A stretch of DNA of 64,000 nt from Bacillus infantis (GTDB lineage: Bacteria > Bacillota > Bacilli > Bacillales > Cytobacillaceae), in assembly GCF_020171945.1 (NCBI RefSeq), contig NZ_JAIVAP010000023.1, positions 1-64,000 of the forward strand. Reading direction: 5' to 3'. Within the stretch, counting starts at the first letter, position 1; every line of letters begins with the position of its first letter. The position numbers and the translations under genes are program-made. The notes beneath the pieces were generated by a model. The model was given only the letters and a program-made list of their open reading frames with translations, did not search any database and was not told the origin of the DNA. This document shows, one piece after another, positions 8,748-17,552 of this stretch.

Positions 8748-9695
8748 ATGGAGACGGAGCTGATGAGTATGCAACAGGCAGTTGTTTTTGAAAATGTAGT
8801 GAAGGCTTATGGATCTTTCAGGGCGCTTGATGGATTGAATTTGAAGGTCAATGCGGGAGAGGTTACGGCGCTCCTGGGTCCGAACGGAGCCGGAAAGACT
8901 ACCGCGGTGGGGCTGATGCTGAATATGCTCAGGCCTTCCTCAGGCAGGGTTGAAATATTCGGGCGGGAGCCGAAGAGCAAAGAGCTCAGGGAAATGACGG
9001 GGGCCCTTCTCCAGGAAACAAAGCCTGCAGACGGCTTGCGTACAGGCGAGATCCTGCAGCTTTTCCGGAGCTATTACAAAAATCCCTTGTCGTATGAACG
9101 GCTGCTGGATCTTTCAGGGCTGCATAAGGAAGAAAAAAGGAAGGCCACTGCTCTTTCAGGGGGCCAGCGGAGGCGGCTTGCATTCGCACAGGCACTTGCA
9201 GGCAATCCGAGCCTCATTATTCTGGATGAACCGACTGTCGGGATGGATGTGGAATCGAGATTCCGCTTTTGGGAAGTGATCAGTGCTCTTGCGAATGACG
9301 GGAAGACCATTCTCCTGACCACCCACTACCTGGAGGAGGCGGATGCTGTTTCTGACCAGATCTGTGTGATGGCAGAAGGGAAGCTCATCGCTTCCGGGAC
9401 TCCGCAGGCACTTAAGGCAAGAGTATCATCAAGGACTGTTTCGTTCCGCTCTTCCCAGGAGCTGGACCTGAATCTCCTGAATGGACTGCCGGGCGTCGAG
9501 AGGGCGGAGAAAAGCGGGAATGCTTATTCTCTTTATGCCAGGGAAACGGATGAGTTATTGCGGTACATCATCTCATCAGGCTGGGAGATCAGGGATGTCC
9601 AGGTTTCCTCCGGCAGCCTCGAAGCCGCTTTCAGGCAGCTGACAGACATACAGGATCAGACCCTCAGTAAAGAAGGAAGGTGCGTAAACAAATGA
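8748..9695 (+). CDS. ABC exporter ATP-binding subunit (YvfR-like)
   Basis: Cytoplasmic ATPase that would drive the permease at 9692. It has 315 residues with Walker A GPNGAGKTT near residue 44, Q-loop Q-E, signature LSGGQRR near 137, Walker B LIILDEPT and H-loop TTHYLEE. The C-terminal ~90 residues are the extension typical of DrrA/YvfR-type subunits. GAGG precedes the first ATG by seven bases. Starts at codons 6 or 8 are also possible because GGAG repeats lie inside the first codons. First gene of a four-gene operon like B. subtilis yvfRSTU. Substrate unknown. Confidence 0.82.
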   Translation: METELMSMQQAVVFENVVKAYGSFRALDGLNLKVNAGEVTALLGPNGAGKTTAVGLMLNMLRPSSGRVEIFGREPKSKELREMTGALLQETKPADGLRTGEILQLFRSYYKNPLSYERLLDLSGLHKEEKRKATALSGGQRRRLAFAQALAGNPSLIILDEPTVGMDVESRFRFWEVISALANDGKTILLTTHYLEEADAVSDQICVMAEGKLIASGTPQALKARVSSRTVSFRSSQELDLNLLNGLPGVERAEKSGNAYSLYARETDELLRYIISSGWEIRDVQVSSGSLEAAFRQLTDIQDQTLSKEGRCVNK

Positions 9696-10432
9696 ATATG
9701 TTCATATCCCAGTGGAAGGCAGAGAGCCTCCGGATCATCAGAAGCCCATTTTTCCTGCTGTTTTCCCTTTTGATGCCCTTTGTATTTTACTTTCTGTTTG
9801 CCAGCCTGAATGGAGCCGATAAGGAAATAGCAGGCACTTCATGGGGGGCATACTCACTAATGTCCATGACCGCTTTTTCATTGATAGGGACGGCTACATC
9901 CCAGTTTGGCATCCGCCTTGCTTTTGAAAGGAAGGAAGGGTGGATCCGCCAGCTTCAGCTCACACCTCTGTCCCACTTCACCTGGATCAGCGCAAAAGTT
10001 GCCTCGCAGATGCTGATCCATCTGCTGATCATCCTGCTGCTTTTCCCGCTGGCAGCTATTATATATGATCTCCATCTTACTCCCCTGCAGTGGGCAGCCT
10101 GTACGATATGGCTGCTGTGCGGAAGCCTCCCGTTCCTGGCACTGGGCGCCCTTGTCGGCACGATGCGGAACGCGGATGCCGCGATTGCGATCTCAAATGT
10201 CCTGCTGATGGGGCTGGCAATCGCCGGAGGGCTGTGGATGCCATTGGAGGCACTGCCGGAATGGCTGCAGAGCATCGGCAAATGGCTGCCATCCTACCAT
10301 TATGCAAATGGTGCATGGGAAGTGCTTTCAGGCAATCTCGTCTCATTGGAAAATATTTTCTATCTTGGCGCCTGCACGGTTTTATTTATGGTACTATCAA
10401 GCTATATTCTAAAGAAACGGGATGCGGTATAA
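9692..10432 (+). CDS. ABC-2 type permease (YvfS-like)
   Basis: Membrane partner of the preceding ATPase, 246 residues with six hydrophobic segments of the ABC-2 class. Its ATG overlaps the TGA of the ATPase gene (ATGA), which suggests translational coupling; AAGGAAGG lies eleven bases upstream. A GTG at 9680 is in frame but too close to that site. Conserved features include R-S-P-F-F-L near the N-terminus and the E-R-K-E-G-W loop. Exports an unknown substrate, possibly a drug or peptide. Confidence 0.8.
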   Translation: MNMFISQWKAESLRIIRSPFFLLFSLLMPFVFYFLFASLNGADKEIAGTSWGAYSLMSMTAFSLIGTATSQFGIRLAFERKEGWIRQLQLTPLSHFTWISAKVASQMLIHLLIILLLFPLAAIIYDLHLTPLQWAACTIWLLCGSLPFLALGALVGTMRNADAAIAISNVLLMGLAIAGGLWMPLEALPEWLQSIGKWLPSYHYANGAWEVLSGNLVSLENIFYLGACTVLFMVLSSYILKKRDAV

Positions 10433-11554
10433 GTGAATCTTTACTGGAAAAAGTTGTTTCCTGCCTCGGAAGGCTGGCCGCCGTATATCTATCTGGCCAA
10501 CTTTGCACTGCCTGTATATTTCATGCTTGGGGAAGCCCCGCTTAAGAGGGAAGCGGGCTTTTTCCTGCTGCTGATCTATCTCTTTTTTTACAGGCATCTG
10601 TACTGGACCAGAAAATATGAAACTTTCATCGTTGCATTAATGGTCGGCATGACGCTGTTATTCAGCTTTTTCTATAATCCTCTGTATCTGTATCTCATCT
10701 TTCTGGTGCTCAATCATCTGGTTAGGCTGCCGCTGAAAATGATCTATATCCTGTGTGCATTCTTTGGTGCAGCCAGTGCAGCTGTTATGTTCCAGTCGGG
10801 CCTTTATCTTGAGCCCCTGATGCTCTCCGGCATCAGTCCGCCATTATTCGGCGGGACGATCCTTCCTTTCGTTGTAAAAGCTTCTGCAAAATATAAGGAT
10901 ATGTCAGAGCAGCTGCAGGTGGCCAATATGCAGATTGAGCGCCTGGCACAGCAGGAGGAAAGGCAGAGGATTGCGAGGGAACTTCATGATACACTCGGCC
11001 ACACCCTTTCCTTGATCGCACTGAAAAGCGAGCTCACAGCCCGGCTGGCCTCCAAGGACCCAATCAGGACGGAAAAGGAAGCAATGGACATCCAGCAGAC
11101 GGCCAGGACGGCTTTGAAGGAGATGCGTGACCTGGTATCAGATATGAATCTTGTCAGGCTTGAAGAGGAAATCGGGCATGCCCAGACGCTTTGCGCGGCT
11201 GCCGGCATAGAATTCATCTATGAAAAATCGGCTGTGCCGGCCACCCTGACACCGCTTCAGGAGAGGATTCTGGCCATGTGTGTGCGCGAATCAATCACCA
11301 ATGTGGTGAAATACAGCAGGGCAGCCAGATGCGTTCTGTCAGCTGCCGAAACAGATGATAAAATTCACCTTTCTGTCCAGGACAATGGGATTGGGTTTGA
11401 TTTATCGGTGATTGCTAAACATTCCGGAAATGGGCTAGCAGGGATGAAGGAAAGGCTCCAGCTTGTAGAAGGGAGCCTCAAGATCAGTTCGGCAACAGGA
11501 AAAGGAACAGATATAGTGATGAGCATTCCGCTGGTCATCAGGGAAGGATTTTAA
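10433..11554 (+). CDS. sensor histidine kinase, DesK/YvfT-like (HisKA_3)
   Basis: Membrane histidine kinase, 373 residues. The N-terminal ~135 residues hold about five membrane segments with little extracellular loop, as in membrane-sensing DesK-type kinases. The phosphorylated His is in RELHDTLGH near residue 184. The C-terminal ATPase has DNGIGF and GNGLAGMKERL. The GTG start follows the permease stop directly. It would phosphorylate the regulator at 11570, and the linked ABC exporter is the likely target. Confidence 0.82.
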   Translation: MNLYWKKLFPASEGWPPYIYLANFALPVYFMLGEAPLKREAGFFLLLIYLFFYRHLYWTRKYETFIVALMVGMTLLFSFFYNPLYLYLIFLVLNHLVRLPLKMIYILCAFFGAASAAVMFQSGLYLEPLMLSGISPPLFGGTILPFVVKASAKYKDMSEQLQVANMQIERLAQQEERQRIARELHDTLGHTLSLIALKSELTARLASKDPIRTEKEAMDIQQTARTALKEMRDLVSDMNLVRLEEEIGHAQTLCAAAGIEFIYEKSAVPATLTPLQERILAMCVRESITNVVKYSRAARCVLSAAETDDKIHLSVQDNGIGFDLSVIAKHSGNGLAGMKERLQLVEGSLKISSATGKGTDIVMSIPLVIREGF

Positions 11555-11569
11555 AGGGGGAGATGGCAA

Positions 11570-12175
11570 ATGATCAGGATTGTACTGGGCGAGGATCAGC
11601 GACTGCTGCTTGGCGCACTCGCCTCTCTGCTTGAGCTGGAGGATGATATTGAAGTGGCTGCGCAGGGGGAAAATGGCAGGCAAACCTTGGAGCTCGTCGA
11701 AAAGCACCAGCCGGATGTATTAATCGTTGATATTGAAATGCCGTTGATGACCGGGCTGGAGGTGGCAGAGGCGCTGAAAGAAGCAGGTTCTTCCTGCAGG
11801 GTGATCATCCTTACTACATTTGCACGGCCGGGCTATTTCCAGCGGGCGATTGCGGCTGGGGTGGGCGGCTATCTGCTGAAAGATACCCCGAGCAGGGACC
11901 TGGCGGAAGCAGTCCGCCGGGTGCATGCAGGCAACAGAATGATTTCACCGGAGCTTTCCCTTGCCATGTGGGAGGAAAAAAGCCCGCTCACCCCAAGGGA
12001 AACCGAAATACTCGAATCGGCTGCCGCAGGACATACAATGGCCCAGATTGCCTCACAGCTGTATTTATCGCACGGAACAGTCCGAAACTATATGTCCGAA
12101 ATCATCGGCAAGCTTGGGGCTGCCAACCGGATTGAAGCCGTCAATCAGGCAAAGGCGAAGGGCTGGATTAAATAG
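11570..12175 (+). CDS. NarL/FixJ-family response regulator (YvfU-like)
   Basis: DNA-binding response regulator, 201 residues. The receiver domain has the acidic pair E-D at 8-9, phospho-acceptor Asp54 in LIVDIEMP and Lys in YLLKD. The C-terminal LuxR-type helix-turn-helix begins at LTPRETEIL and includes a recognition helix around L-S-H-G-T-V-R-N-Y. The ribosome binding site is GGGGGAG. Last gene of the ABC/kinase operon. It probably binds the dyads at 8671-8702, which is inference. Confidence 0.85.
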   Translation: MIRIVLGEDQRLLLGALASLLELEDDIEVAAQGENGRQTLELVEKHQPDVLIVDIEMPLMTGLEVAEALKEAGSSCRVIILTTFARPGYFQRAIAAGVGGYLLKDTPSRDLAEAVRRVHAGNRMISPELSLAMWEEKSPLTPRETEILESAAAGHTMAQIASQLYLSHGTVRNYMSEIIGKLGAANRIEAVNQAKAKGWIK

Positions 12176-12258
12176 AGTTGGTGAAATAAGTGAGAAACAG
12201 GCTCGGGCTTTTTGCCGGGGCTTTTTTTGTGTTGGGAAGGGGTGTGCTGAGGCGGCAA

Positions 12259-12945
12259 TAAGTATATGAGAGGGGGAGGGGAGGGCAAGGTAGTATGGCG
12301 GGGGGATCGGGTCTGGAGTACATGAGAGGTGTGGAGAAGAGGGAGTCGTGTATCTCGGGAGCGTTTTGGAGTACATGAGAGGTGTGGAAAAGAGGAAGTC
12401 ATGTATGTCGGGAGTGTTTTGGAGTACATGAGTGGTGCGGAAAAGAGGAAGTCATGTATCCCGGGAATGTTTTGGAGTACATGAGTGGTGTGGAAAAGAG
12501 GAAGGCATGTATCCCGGGAATGTTTTGGAGTACATGAGTAGTGTGGAGAAGAGGAAGTCATGTATCCCGGGAGTGTTTTGGAGTACATGAGTGATGTGGA
12601 AGAGAGGAAGTCATGTATCCCGGGAGTGTTCTGGAGTACATGAGTAGTGTGGAAAAGAGGAAGTCATGTATGTCGGGAGTGTTTTGGAGTACATGAGTGG
12701 TGTGGAGAAGAGGAGCTCGTGTATCCCAGGGGTGTTCTGGAGTACATGTGTGATGTAAAGAAGAGGTAGTCATGTATCCCGGAAGTGTTCTGGAGTACAT
12801 GAGTGGTGTGGAAAAGAGCGAGTCGTGTATCTCGGGAGTGTTTTGGAGTACATGAGTGGAGTAGAAAAGGGGGAGTCATGTATCCCGGGAATGTTTTGGA
12901 GTACATAATCAACGGTAAAAAGGGAGTGGGATGTATCCCGCCATA
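12259..12945. repeat. tandem array of a 53-bp unit, about 12 copies
   Basis: GGAGTACATGA begins units at 12315, 12368, 12421, 12474, 12527, 12580, 12633, 12686, 12739, 12792, 12845 and 12898: an exact 53-bp period. Degenerate copies lie at both ends. Each unit also carries TCATGTATCCC, which is nearly the reverse complement of GGAGTACATGA, so every unit has internal dyad symmetry around a purine-rich 20-base centre. 53 is not a multiple of three, so the open frames seen on the minus strand are by-products. No spacers of differing sequence, so it is not CRISPR. This fills most of the ~950-base gap between genes. Confidence 0.9.
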
Positions 12946-13047
12946 GGAATCCGCGCAGTATACCTCTGCATTCATGTCAAACCCTAAGACTAACCACACT
13001 TTTGTCCTCCCTTAAAAAACATTTGTGCTTTCCACAAGGAAAAACTA

Positions 13048-13076
13048 TTGCTTTTTCTGCTTTAAAGCGTGATAAT
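13048..13076 (+). promoter_or_regulatory. sigma-A promoter for aspartokinase
   Basis: TTGCTT at 13048-13053, a 17-base spacer and GATAAT at 13071-13076, 47 bases before the chosen start. Confidence 0.65.
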
Positions 13077-13123
13077 AAGAGTTAAATTTTAGCAGGGAAA
13101 CTGCAGTTATGGGAGATGTAAAA

Positions 13124-14491
13124 ATGAAGGTTGTTAAGTTTGGCGGTTCTTCTCTTGCTTCCGGCCGTGCAGTCGAAAAGGTCTTTGAGATTGCAGCAGC
13201 CGATGAGAACCGTAAGATCATTGTTGTATCAGCTCCGGGCAAGAGATTCCCGGAGGACGAGAAAGTGACAGATATGCTGATTGACTGCGGGATATATGCC
13301 CTTGAAAAAGAGGGGATGCCTCCGAAGCTGGAAAAGATTGTTGAACGGTACAGCCGGATAGCAGCGGAGCTGGGCCTTTATAATAAGGCAGAAGAAATCA
13401 GGGGCAGGCTCCTCGAAACAATGGCTTCCGGCAAAGAGCGGCCGGAATACTTCCTTGAAAAAGTAAAGGCATGCGGCGAGGATTTGAATGCGAGATTGAT
13501 AGCCGAATATTTCACCTATAGGGGAGTGGAAGCGGCGTACGTCAATCCTGGGGAAGCCGGGCTTTATGTGACGGATGAACCCGGCAATGCGAGGGCGCTT
13601 CCTGAGGCCTACTTCAATTTAAAGTCATTGCGGGAACGCAAAGGCATCATTATTTTTCCCGGCTTTTTTGGCTACAGCAAGCAGGGTGATGTTCTTACTT
13701 TTTCAAGGAGCGGTTCGGATATTACCGGATCGATATTGGCAAATGGCATTGAAGCGGAGCTTTATGAAAATTTCACCGATGTGGATGCTGTCTATTCGGT
13801 GAATCCCCACACGGTAAGTTCGCCGAAGGAAATCAGGGAGCTGACATACAGGGAAATGCGGGAGCTGTCTTATGCAGGGTTTTCTGTATTTCACGATGAA
13901 GCGCTGATACCGGCTTACAAGGCAGGCATCACCGTTAATGTGAAAAATACGAATAATCCGGAGGCCCCCGGCACCAGGATTGTCGGTGAAAGGGACAATA
14001 CAAACGGGCCGGTCATCGGAATTGCCAGTGATAAAGGATTCTGCAGCATCTATGTGAGCAAATATCTGATGAACCGGGAAATCGGCTTTGGCCGCAAAAT
14101 CCTGCAGATTCTTGAGGATTTTGGCTTGTCCTATGAACACACTCCTTCAGGCATCGATGATCTTTCTATTATTCTAAGGCAGCACCAATTTGATAAAGCT
14201 GCTGAGGAACAAATAGCGGCAAGGATCAAGGAAGAGCTGGAGGCAGACGAAGTGGTCATTGAACATGATCTTGCCCTCATTATGGTCGTCGGCGAAGGGA
14301 TGAGGCATAATGTAGGCACGATGGCCAGAGCTTCAAAGGCACTTGCTGCAGCAAAGGTAAATATAGAGATGATCAATCAGGGTTCATCAGAGGTGAGCAT
14401 GATGTTCGGTGTAAAAGAAAATGATGAAAAAAGGGCGGTCAAAGCGCTTTATGAAGAGTTTTTTGAACCGGCCCGGACAGCTGTAGGATAG
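13124..14491 (+). CDS. yclM: aspartate kinase (YclM/ThrD type, ACT-regulated)
   Basis: Phosphorylates L-aspartate, the first step to lysine, threonine and methionine. It has 455 residues, the usual size of the Bacillus YclM isozyme. The amino-acid kinase domain starts with KVVKFGGSS and contains S-R-S-G-S-D-I-T-G near residue 200. Two ACT domains follow at the C-terminus (V-G-E-G-M, then V-N-I-E-M-I-N-Q-G-S-S-E), implying feedback control by end products. I choose ATG 13124 because GGGAG lies eight bases before it, rather than the ATG at 13109. Monocistronic with its own promoter and terminator. Confidence 0.88.
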   Translation: MKVVKFGGSSLASGRAVEKVFEIAAADENRKIIVVSAPGKRFPEDEKVTDMLIDCGIYALEKEGMPPKLEKIVERYSRIAAELGLYNKAEEIRGRLLETMASGKERPEYFLEKVKACGEDLNARLIAEYFTYRGVEAAYVNPGEAGLYVTDEPGNARALPEAYFNLKSLRERKGIIIFPGFFGYSKQGDVLTFSRSGSDITGSILANGIEAELYENFTDVDAVYSVNPHTVSSPKEIRELTYREMRELSYAGFSVFHDEALIPAYKAGITVNVKNTNNPEAPGTRIVGERDNTNGPVIGIASDKGFCSIYVSKYLMNREIGFGRKILQILEDFGLSYEHTPSGIDDLSIILRQHQFDKAAEEQIAARIKEELEADEVVIEHDLALIMVVGEGMRHNVGTMARASKALAAAKVNIEMINQGSSEVSMMFGVKENDEKRAVKALYEEFFEPARTAVG

Positions 14492-14499
14492 TTTAGGAA

Positions 14500-14530
14500 A
14501 CCTGATTGCATGGCAGTCAGGTATTTTTTT
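14500..14530 (+). terminator. rho-independent terminator after aspartokinase
   Basis: ACCTGA-T-TGC pairs with GCA-G-TCAGGT around a short loop, followed by seven T residues. Confidence 0.8.
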
Positions 14531-14535
14531 GTGTT

Positions 14536-14560
14536 ATTATATCGTTATATACGATATAAT
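14536..14560. promoter_or_regulatory. palindromic operator of the MarR gene
   Basis: Perfect 9-bp arms ATTATATCG and CGATATAAT around TTATATA, 33 bases before the MarR start, with further CGAT half-sites downstream. This placement is typical of autorepression. Confidence 0.65.
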
Positions 14561-14592
14561 CGCAAGAAACGATTTAAAGTTGGAGGAATAAA

Positions 14593-14991
14593 ATGATTGA
14601 TCAAATCAATGAATACTTTACCGATATATATTTCCATCTTCACCCTGAACAGCAAGAGCCCATTTCCCACCAAAGCGTCCGAATCCTGCAAATGGTGGGT
14701 AAAAGAGAATCCGTCATGATCCGCGATATTGCTTCACTGCTGTCCATTTCACATAATACAGCTTCAGAGCATGTGAAAAAGCTGACAGCGGGCGGATGGC
14801 TTTATAAAGAGAGGGATGAAAAGGATCAGCGCAAGGTATATTTGCACCTCACAGAATCAGGAATAGCGGTTCTCAAAAAGAATACAGAACTGGACGGGGA
14901 GAAGCTGGAGGCGGCACTTGAAAAACTGTCTGCAGAAGAAAGGCAGCAGATTTTCACTGCGTTTAAGCTGCTGAGTGAGGCATCCAAATAA
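14593..14991 (+). CDS. MarR-family transcriptional regulator
   Basis: DNA-binding repressor of 132 residues with a winged helix-turn-helix. The recognition helix lies around L-S-I-S-H-N-T-A-S-E-H-V-K-K-L, followed by a wing with D-E-K-D-Q-R-K-V. It begins after GGAGG and is followed without a gap by a DUF3147 gene, so the two form an operon. The strong palindrome 33 bases upstream makes autoregulation likely. Ligand unknown. Confidence 0.82.
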   Translation: MIDQINEYFTDIYFHLHPEQQEPISHQSVRILQMVGKRESVMIRDIASLLSISHNTASEHVKKLTAGGWLYKERDEKDQRKVYLHLTESGIAVLKKNTELDGEKLEAALEKLSAEERQQIFTAFKLLSEASK

Positions 14992-15333
14992 ATGTATACG
15001 TTTATAAAAATTTTAAGCTCTGGAGCAATTATTGGCATCATCACAGAATTGGCAAGGAGGTTCCCGGTATACGGAGGCATGATCGCCGCCTTGCCGCTGG
15101 TCAGTCTGCTGAGCATCATCTGGCTTTCTGTCCAGGGGGAATCTGCACAGAATGTCACCCGATTCACTCTGGGCGTTCTGACTGGCCTCCCTGCCACAAT
15201 CATCATGCTGCTTGTCATTTATGCCGCCTTCAAACATGCCGTCCAGCTGCCTTTGGCAATTATAATGGGGATTGCAGCATGGGGGATTTTTTTACTGATT
15301 CAAAACTATTTCGTGCAATCATTTATTAGATGA
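14992..15333 (+). CDS. DUF3147 membrane protein
   Basis: A 113-residue hydrophobic protein with four membrane segments and a short loop R-F-P-V-Y-G-G-M-I-A-A-L-P, typical of DUF3147. Its ATG directly follows the TAA of the MarR gene, so it is probably the main regulated product of that operon. The family's function is unknown; a small transporter or efflux role is possible. Confidence 0.75.
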   Translation: MYTFIKILSSGAIIGIITELARRFPVYGGMIAALPLVSLLSIIWLSVQGESAQNVTRFTLGVLTGLPATIIMLLVIYAAFKHAVQLPLAIIMGIAAWGIFLLIQNYFVQSFIR

Positions 15334-15598
15334 AAAGATTTCCTTCCATCACACAAATGACAGGCGTAACTCCAAGGCAGGGTTATGCTTCTTTTCGTGG
15401 AATAGTTTTATAGAAAAATAATACATAGTTAAAAATGTTTTGAAACATTACTATTATCCGGAAGCAAAAACGGGAATGGAGAAAAATGAAATAGAGATCC
15501 GGAAAAACCGGTGGATTTATAATCAATTCCACTGCTGGAGCAATCATGTATAAATGCGTTTCATTACAGCTAAAATGTTAAAAAGTGAGGTTACTCTT

Positions 15599-16480
15599 AT
15601 GTTCACTGTTATGGTTGCAAAAATGCTGCGGCGTCTTCCTAATCAAGCGAAAAGGAAACCTATGATTCCCCAGCAGCAGGTAAAAATGAAAAAAGATGTG
15701 CTGGTAGAAACCTCTGTTCAGCCTGCCAGCATTTCCTTATATTATCCTCTGGAAGCAGAACAGAAAAGATATCCTGTTTATATCAATTTCCATGGGGGAG
15801 CGTTCATCATGAATGAAAAAGAGATGGATGATCCTTATTGCCGCTACCTGGCCAATCAGGCAAAATGTGCTGTTATTAATGTCGATTATGCAAAAGCACC
15901 GGAATACCCTTTTCCGAAACCGATTGAACAGGGCTATGAAGTGATCCAATGGATAAAGAGAAGTGCTGATGACTTGAATATCGATGCGGAGAAAATCATG
16001 GTGGGCGGACAGAGTTCAGGGGCAAATATAGCAGCAGCCCTCTGTCTCAGCATGGAAGAAAGAGGGGACAGCCAGCCGATCCTCCAAGTGCTGTCCTGCC
16101 CGATGCTGGATTTTGTTACCCCGCATGCAGAGAAGCCGGAACCGGATAAGTGGCGTGCCCGGTATCCGCAAGCAGCCCATTTTTTAAACATGTGCTATGT
16201 ACCTGGCAAAGAACAAGCAGAGCATCCCCACGCTTCCCCTGTCCGTGCTGAGGTGAGCGGCCGTTTGGCTTCAGCCCTTATTCTCATAGCGGAGTACGAT
16301 GCTTTCAGGCCGGAAGCTGAATGTTATGCTGAGAAGTTAAAAGCGGCCGGGGTGAATGTTCAAGAGGAGCTGTTCCGGGACTGCAGGCATGCTTTTACCC
16401 ATAATGGCCCAAAAGAAAGGGCAGAAGAAGCTTGGGAGCTGATCGCACGGAAAATCAAAGCGGCGGCTGAATCCTATTAA
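15599..16480 (+). CDS. alpha/beta hydrolase, hormone-sensitive-lipase-type esterase
   Basis: Esterase or lipase of 293 residues. It has the HSL-family oxyanion motif HGGAF near residue 66, nucleophile Ser in GQSSGAN, acid Asp in EYDAFRP and His in CRHAF. The ATG at 15599 is preceded by GTGAGG at good spacing; an ATG at 15554 lacks a close ribosome binding site. It sits just upstream of the carotenoid operon but is separated from it by the operon's own promoter, so a link to pigment metabolism is only possible. Confidence 0.75.
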   Translation: MFTVMVAKMLRRLPNQAKRKPMIPQQQVKMKKDVLVETSVQPASISLYYPLEAEQKRYPVYINFHGGAFIMNEKEMDDPYCRYLANQAKCAVINVDYAKAPEYPFPKPIEQGYEVIQWIKRSADDLNIDAEKIMVGGQSSGANIAAALCLSMEERGDSQPILQVLSCPMLDFVTPHAEKPEPDKWRARYPQAAHFLNMCYVPGKEQAEHPHASPVRAEVSGRLASALILIAEYDAFRPEAECYAEKLKAAGVNVQEELFRDCRHAFTHNGPKERAEEAWELIARKIKAAAESY

Positions 16481-16535
16481 AATAAGCATCTCAACTTATA
16501 TTCCTCTTGGATAATGTGTTTTTCAGCACATTCAA

Positions 16536-16561
16536 GTTTTTGCAGGGAAATATCAGGGTAT
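16536..16561 (+). promoter_or_regulatory. candidate sigma-B promoter of the carotenoid operon
   Basis: GTTTTT at 16536-16541, a 14-base spacer and a perfect GGGTAT at 16556-16561. It lies about 100 bases before crtM. The Staphylococcus aureus crtOPQMN operon is known to be sigma-B dependent, so this fits the pathway. Confidence 0.68.
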
Positions 16562-16658
16562 AAAATAATTTTAAGGCTGCAGACGCATCAGCGGAAAAAG
16601 GAAAATCGGCGGTTATCATATTTCAATGATCTTGAAAACAGATCCAAAGGAGATGAAT

Positions 16659-17552
16659 ATGGAAGAGCAAAGGCAAGCGGATTTTGATTATTGTGAAAGA
16701 ATCATAAAAAAACATTCCAAAAGCTTTTATTATGCCTTTTCACAACTGCCACGTGAAAAAGCAAATGCCGTATATGCCATCTATGCTTTTTGCAGGACCG
16801 CAGATGAATGTGCAGATGGAAAACATTCATCCAAGAAGAAAGTACAGCTGCTGAGACAATTAAAGTTAGAACTGGACTTGTTCAAAGATCATGCTGAATT
16901 GGACAGACCGTTATGGCGTGCGCTCAGACATGTATTCAATACATATGAAATGGATATCAGCCCATTTTATGACCAGCTTACCGGTCAATCCATGGATTTA
17001 TCATTTACCACCCCGAACACAATGAAGGAACTGGAAAGATACAGCTACTATGTAGCCGGTTCTGTCGGTTTAATGCTTTTGCCTATCATCACTTCAAAAC
17101 CTGCAGCAAATTTGCCTTCAACTGTAGTAAGTCTGGGCGTGGCAATGCAAATAACCAATATCCTGCGTGATATTGGCGAGGATTACCATGAGAAAAAACG
17201 CATCTATCTGCCCGGAGAAGAAATGAGTCATTTTCAATATACACAGAACGATTTACATAAAGGCTTGATCAATGAACATTTCATCGGCTTATGGGAGAAG
17301 CTTGCTGCACGTGCCGAAGCATTATATAACGAATTTTTACTCAGTATAGAACTGCTGGATGCAGACAGCCGGATACCCGTCTATCTATCTGCCCACGTTT
17401 ACAGGGGCATACTTGATGCTGTACGGAACAATGGATATCAATGCCTGACCAGACGGAATTATGTCACAAAAGAAAAAATGTCCCAGATCAATGCTGCCGT
17501 AAAAAGAGTCTTTGATTTGCGGGAAGGAGATGCATTAACAGTTGAAAAATAA
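16659..17552 (+). CDS. crtM: dehydrosqualene synthase (4,4'-diapophytoene synthase)
   Basis: Condenses two farnesyl diphosphates head to head to make the C30 precursor dehydrosqualene. It has 297 residues of the squalene/phytoene synthase family. The two aspartate-rich metal sites are visible as R-T-A-D-E-C-A-D near residue 48 and the second as N-I-L-R-D-I-G-E-D near 170. I choose ATG 16659 because AAAGGAG lies six bases upstream; earlier ATGs at 16626 and 16653 are poorly spaced. First gene of a six-gene operon; overlaps crtN by 11 bases. Confidence 0.9.
   Translation: MEEQRQADFDYCERIIKKHSKSFYYAFSQLPREKANAVYAIYAFCRTADECADGKHSSKKKVQLLRQLKLELDLFKDHAELDRPLWRALRHVFNTYEMDISPFYDQLTGQSMDLSFTTPNTMKELERYSYYVAGSVGLMLLPIITSKPAANLPSTVVSLGVAMQITNILRDIGEDYHEKKRIYLPGEEMSHFQYTQNDLHKGLINEHFIGLWEKLAARAEALYNEFLLSIELLDADSRIPVYLSAHVYRGILDAVRNNGYQCLTRRNYVTKEKMSQINAAVKRVFDLREGDALTVEK

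Noticed and set aside
12259-12945. CRISPR-like repetitive array
   Set aside because: Units are contiguous and nearly identical, with no unique spacers and no cas genes nearby.
12065-12999. Several overlapping minus-strand open frames of 80-147 codons with repeated Thr/Ser/His/Pro-rich peptides
   Set aside because: They are produced by the 53-bp tandem array. The period is not a multiple of three, there are no ribosome binding sites, and all frames read the same repeat.
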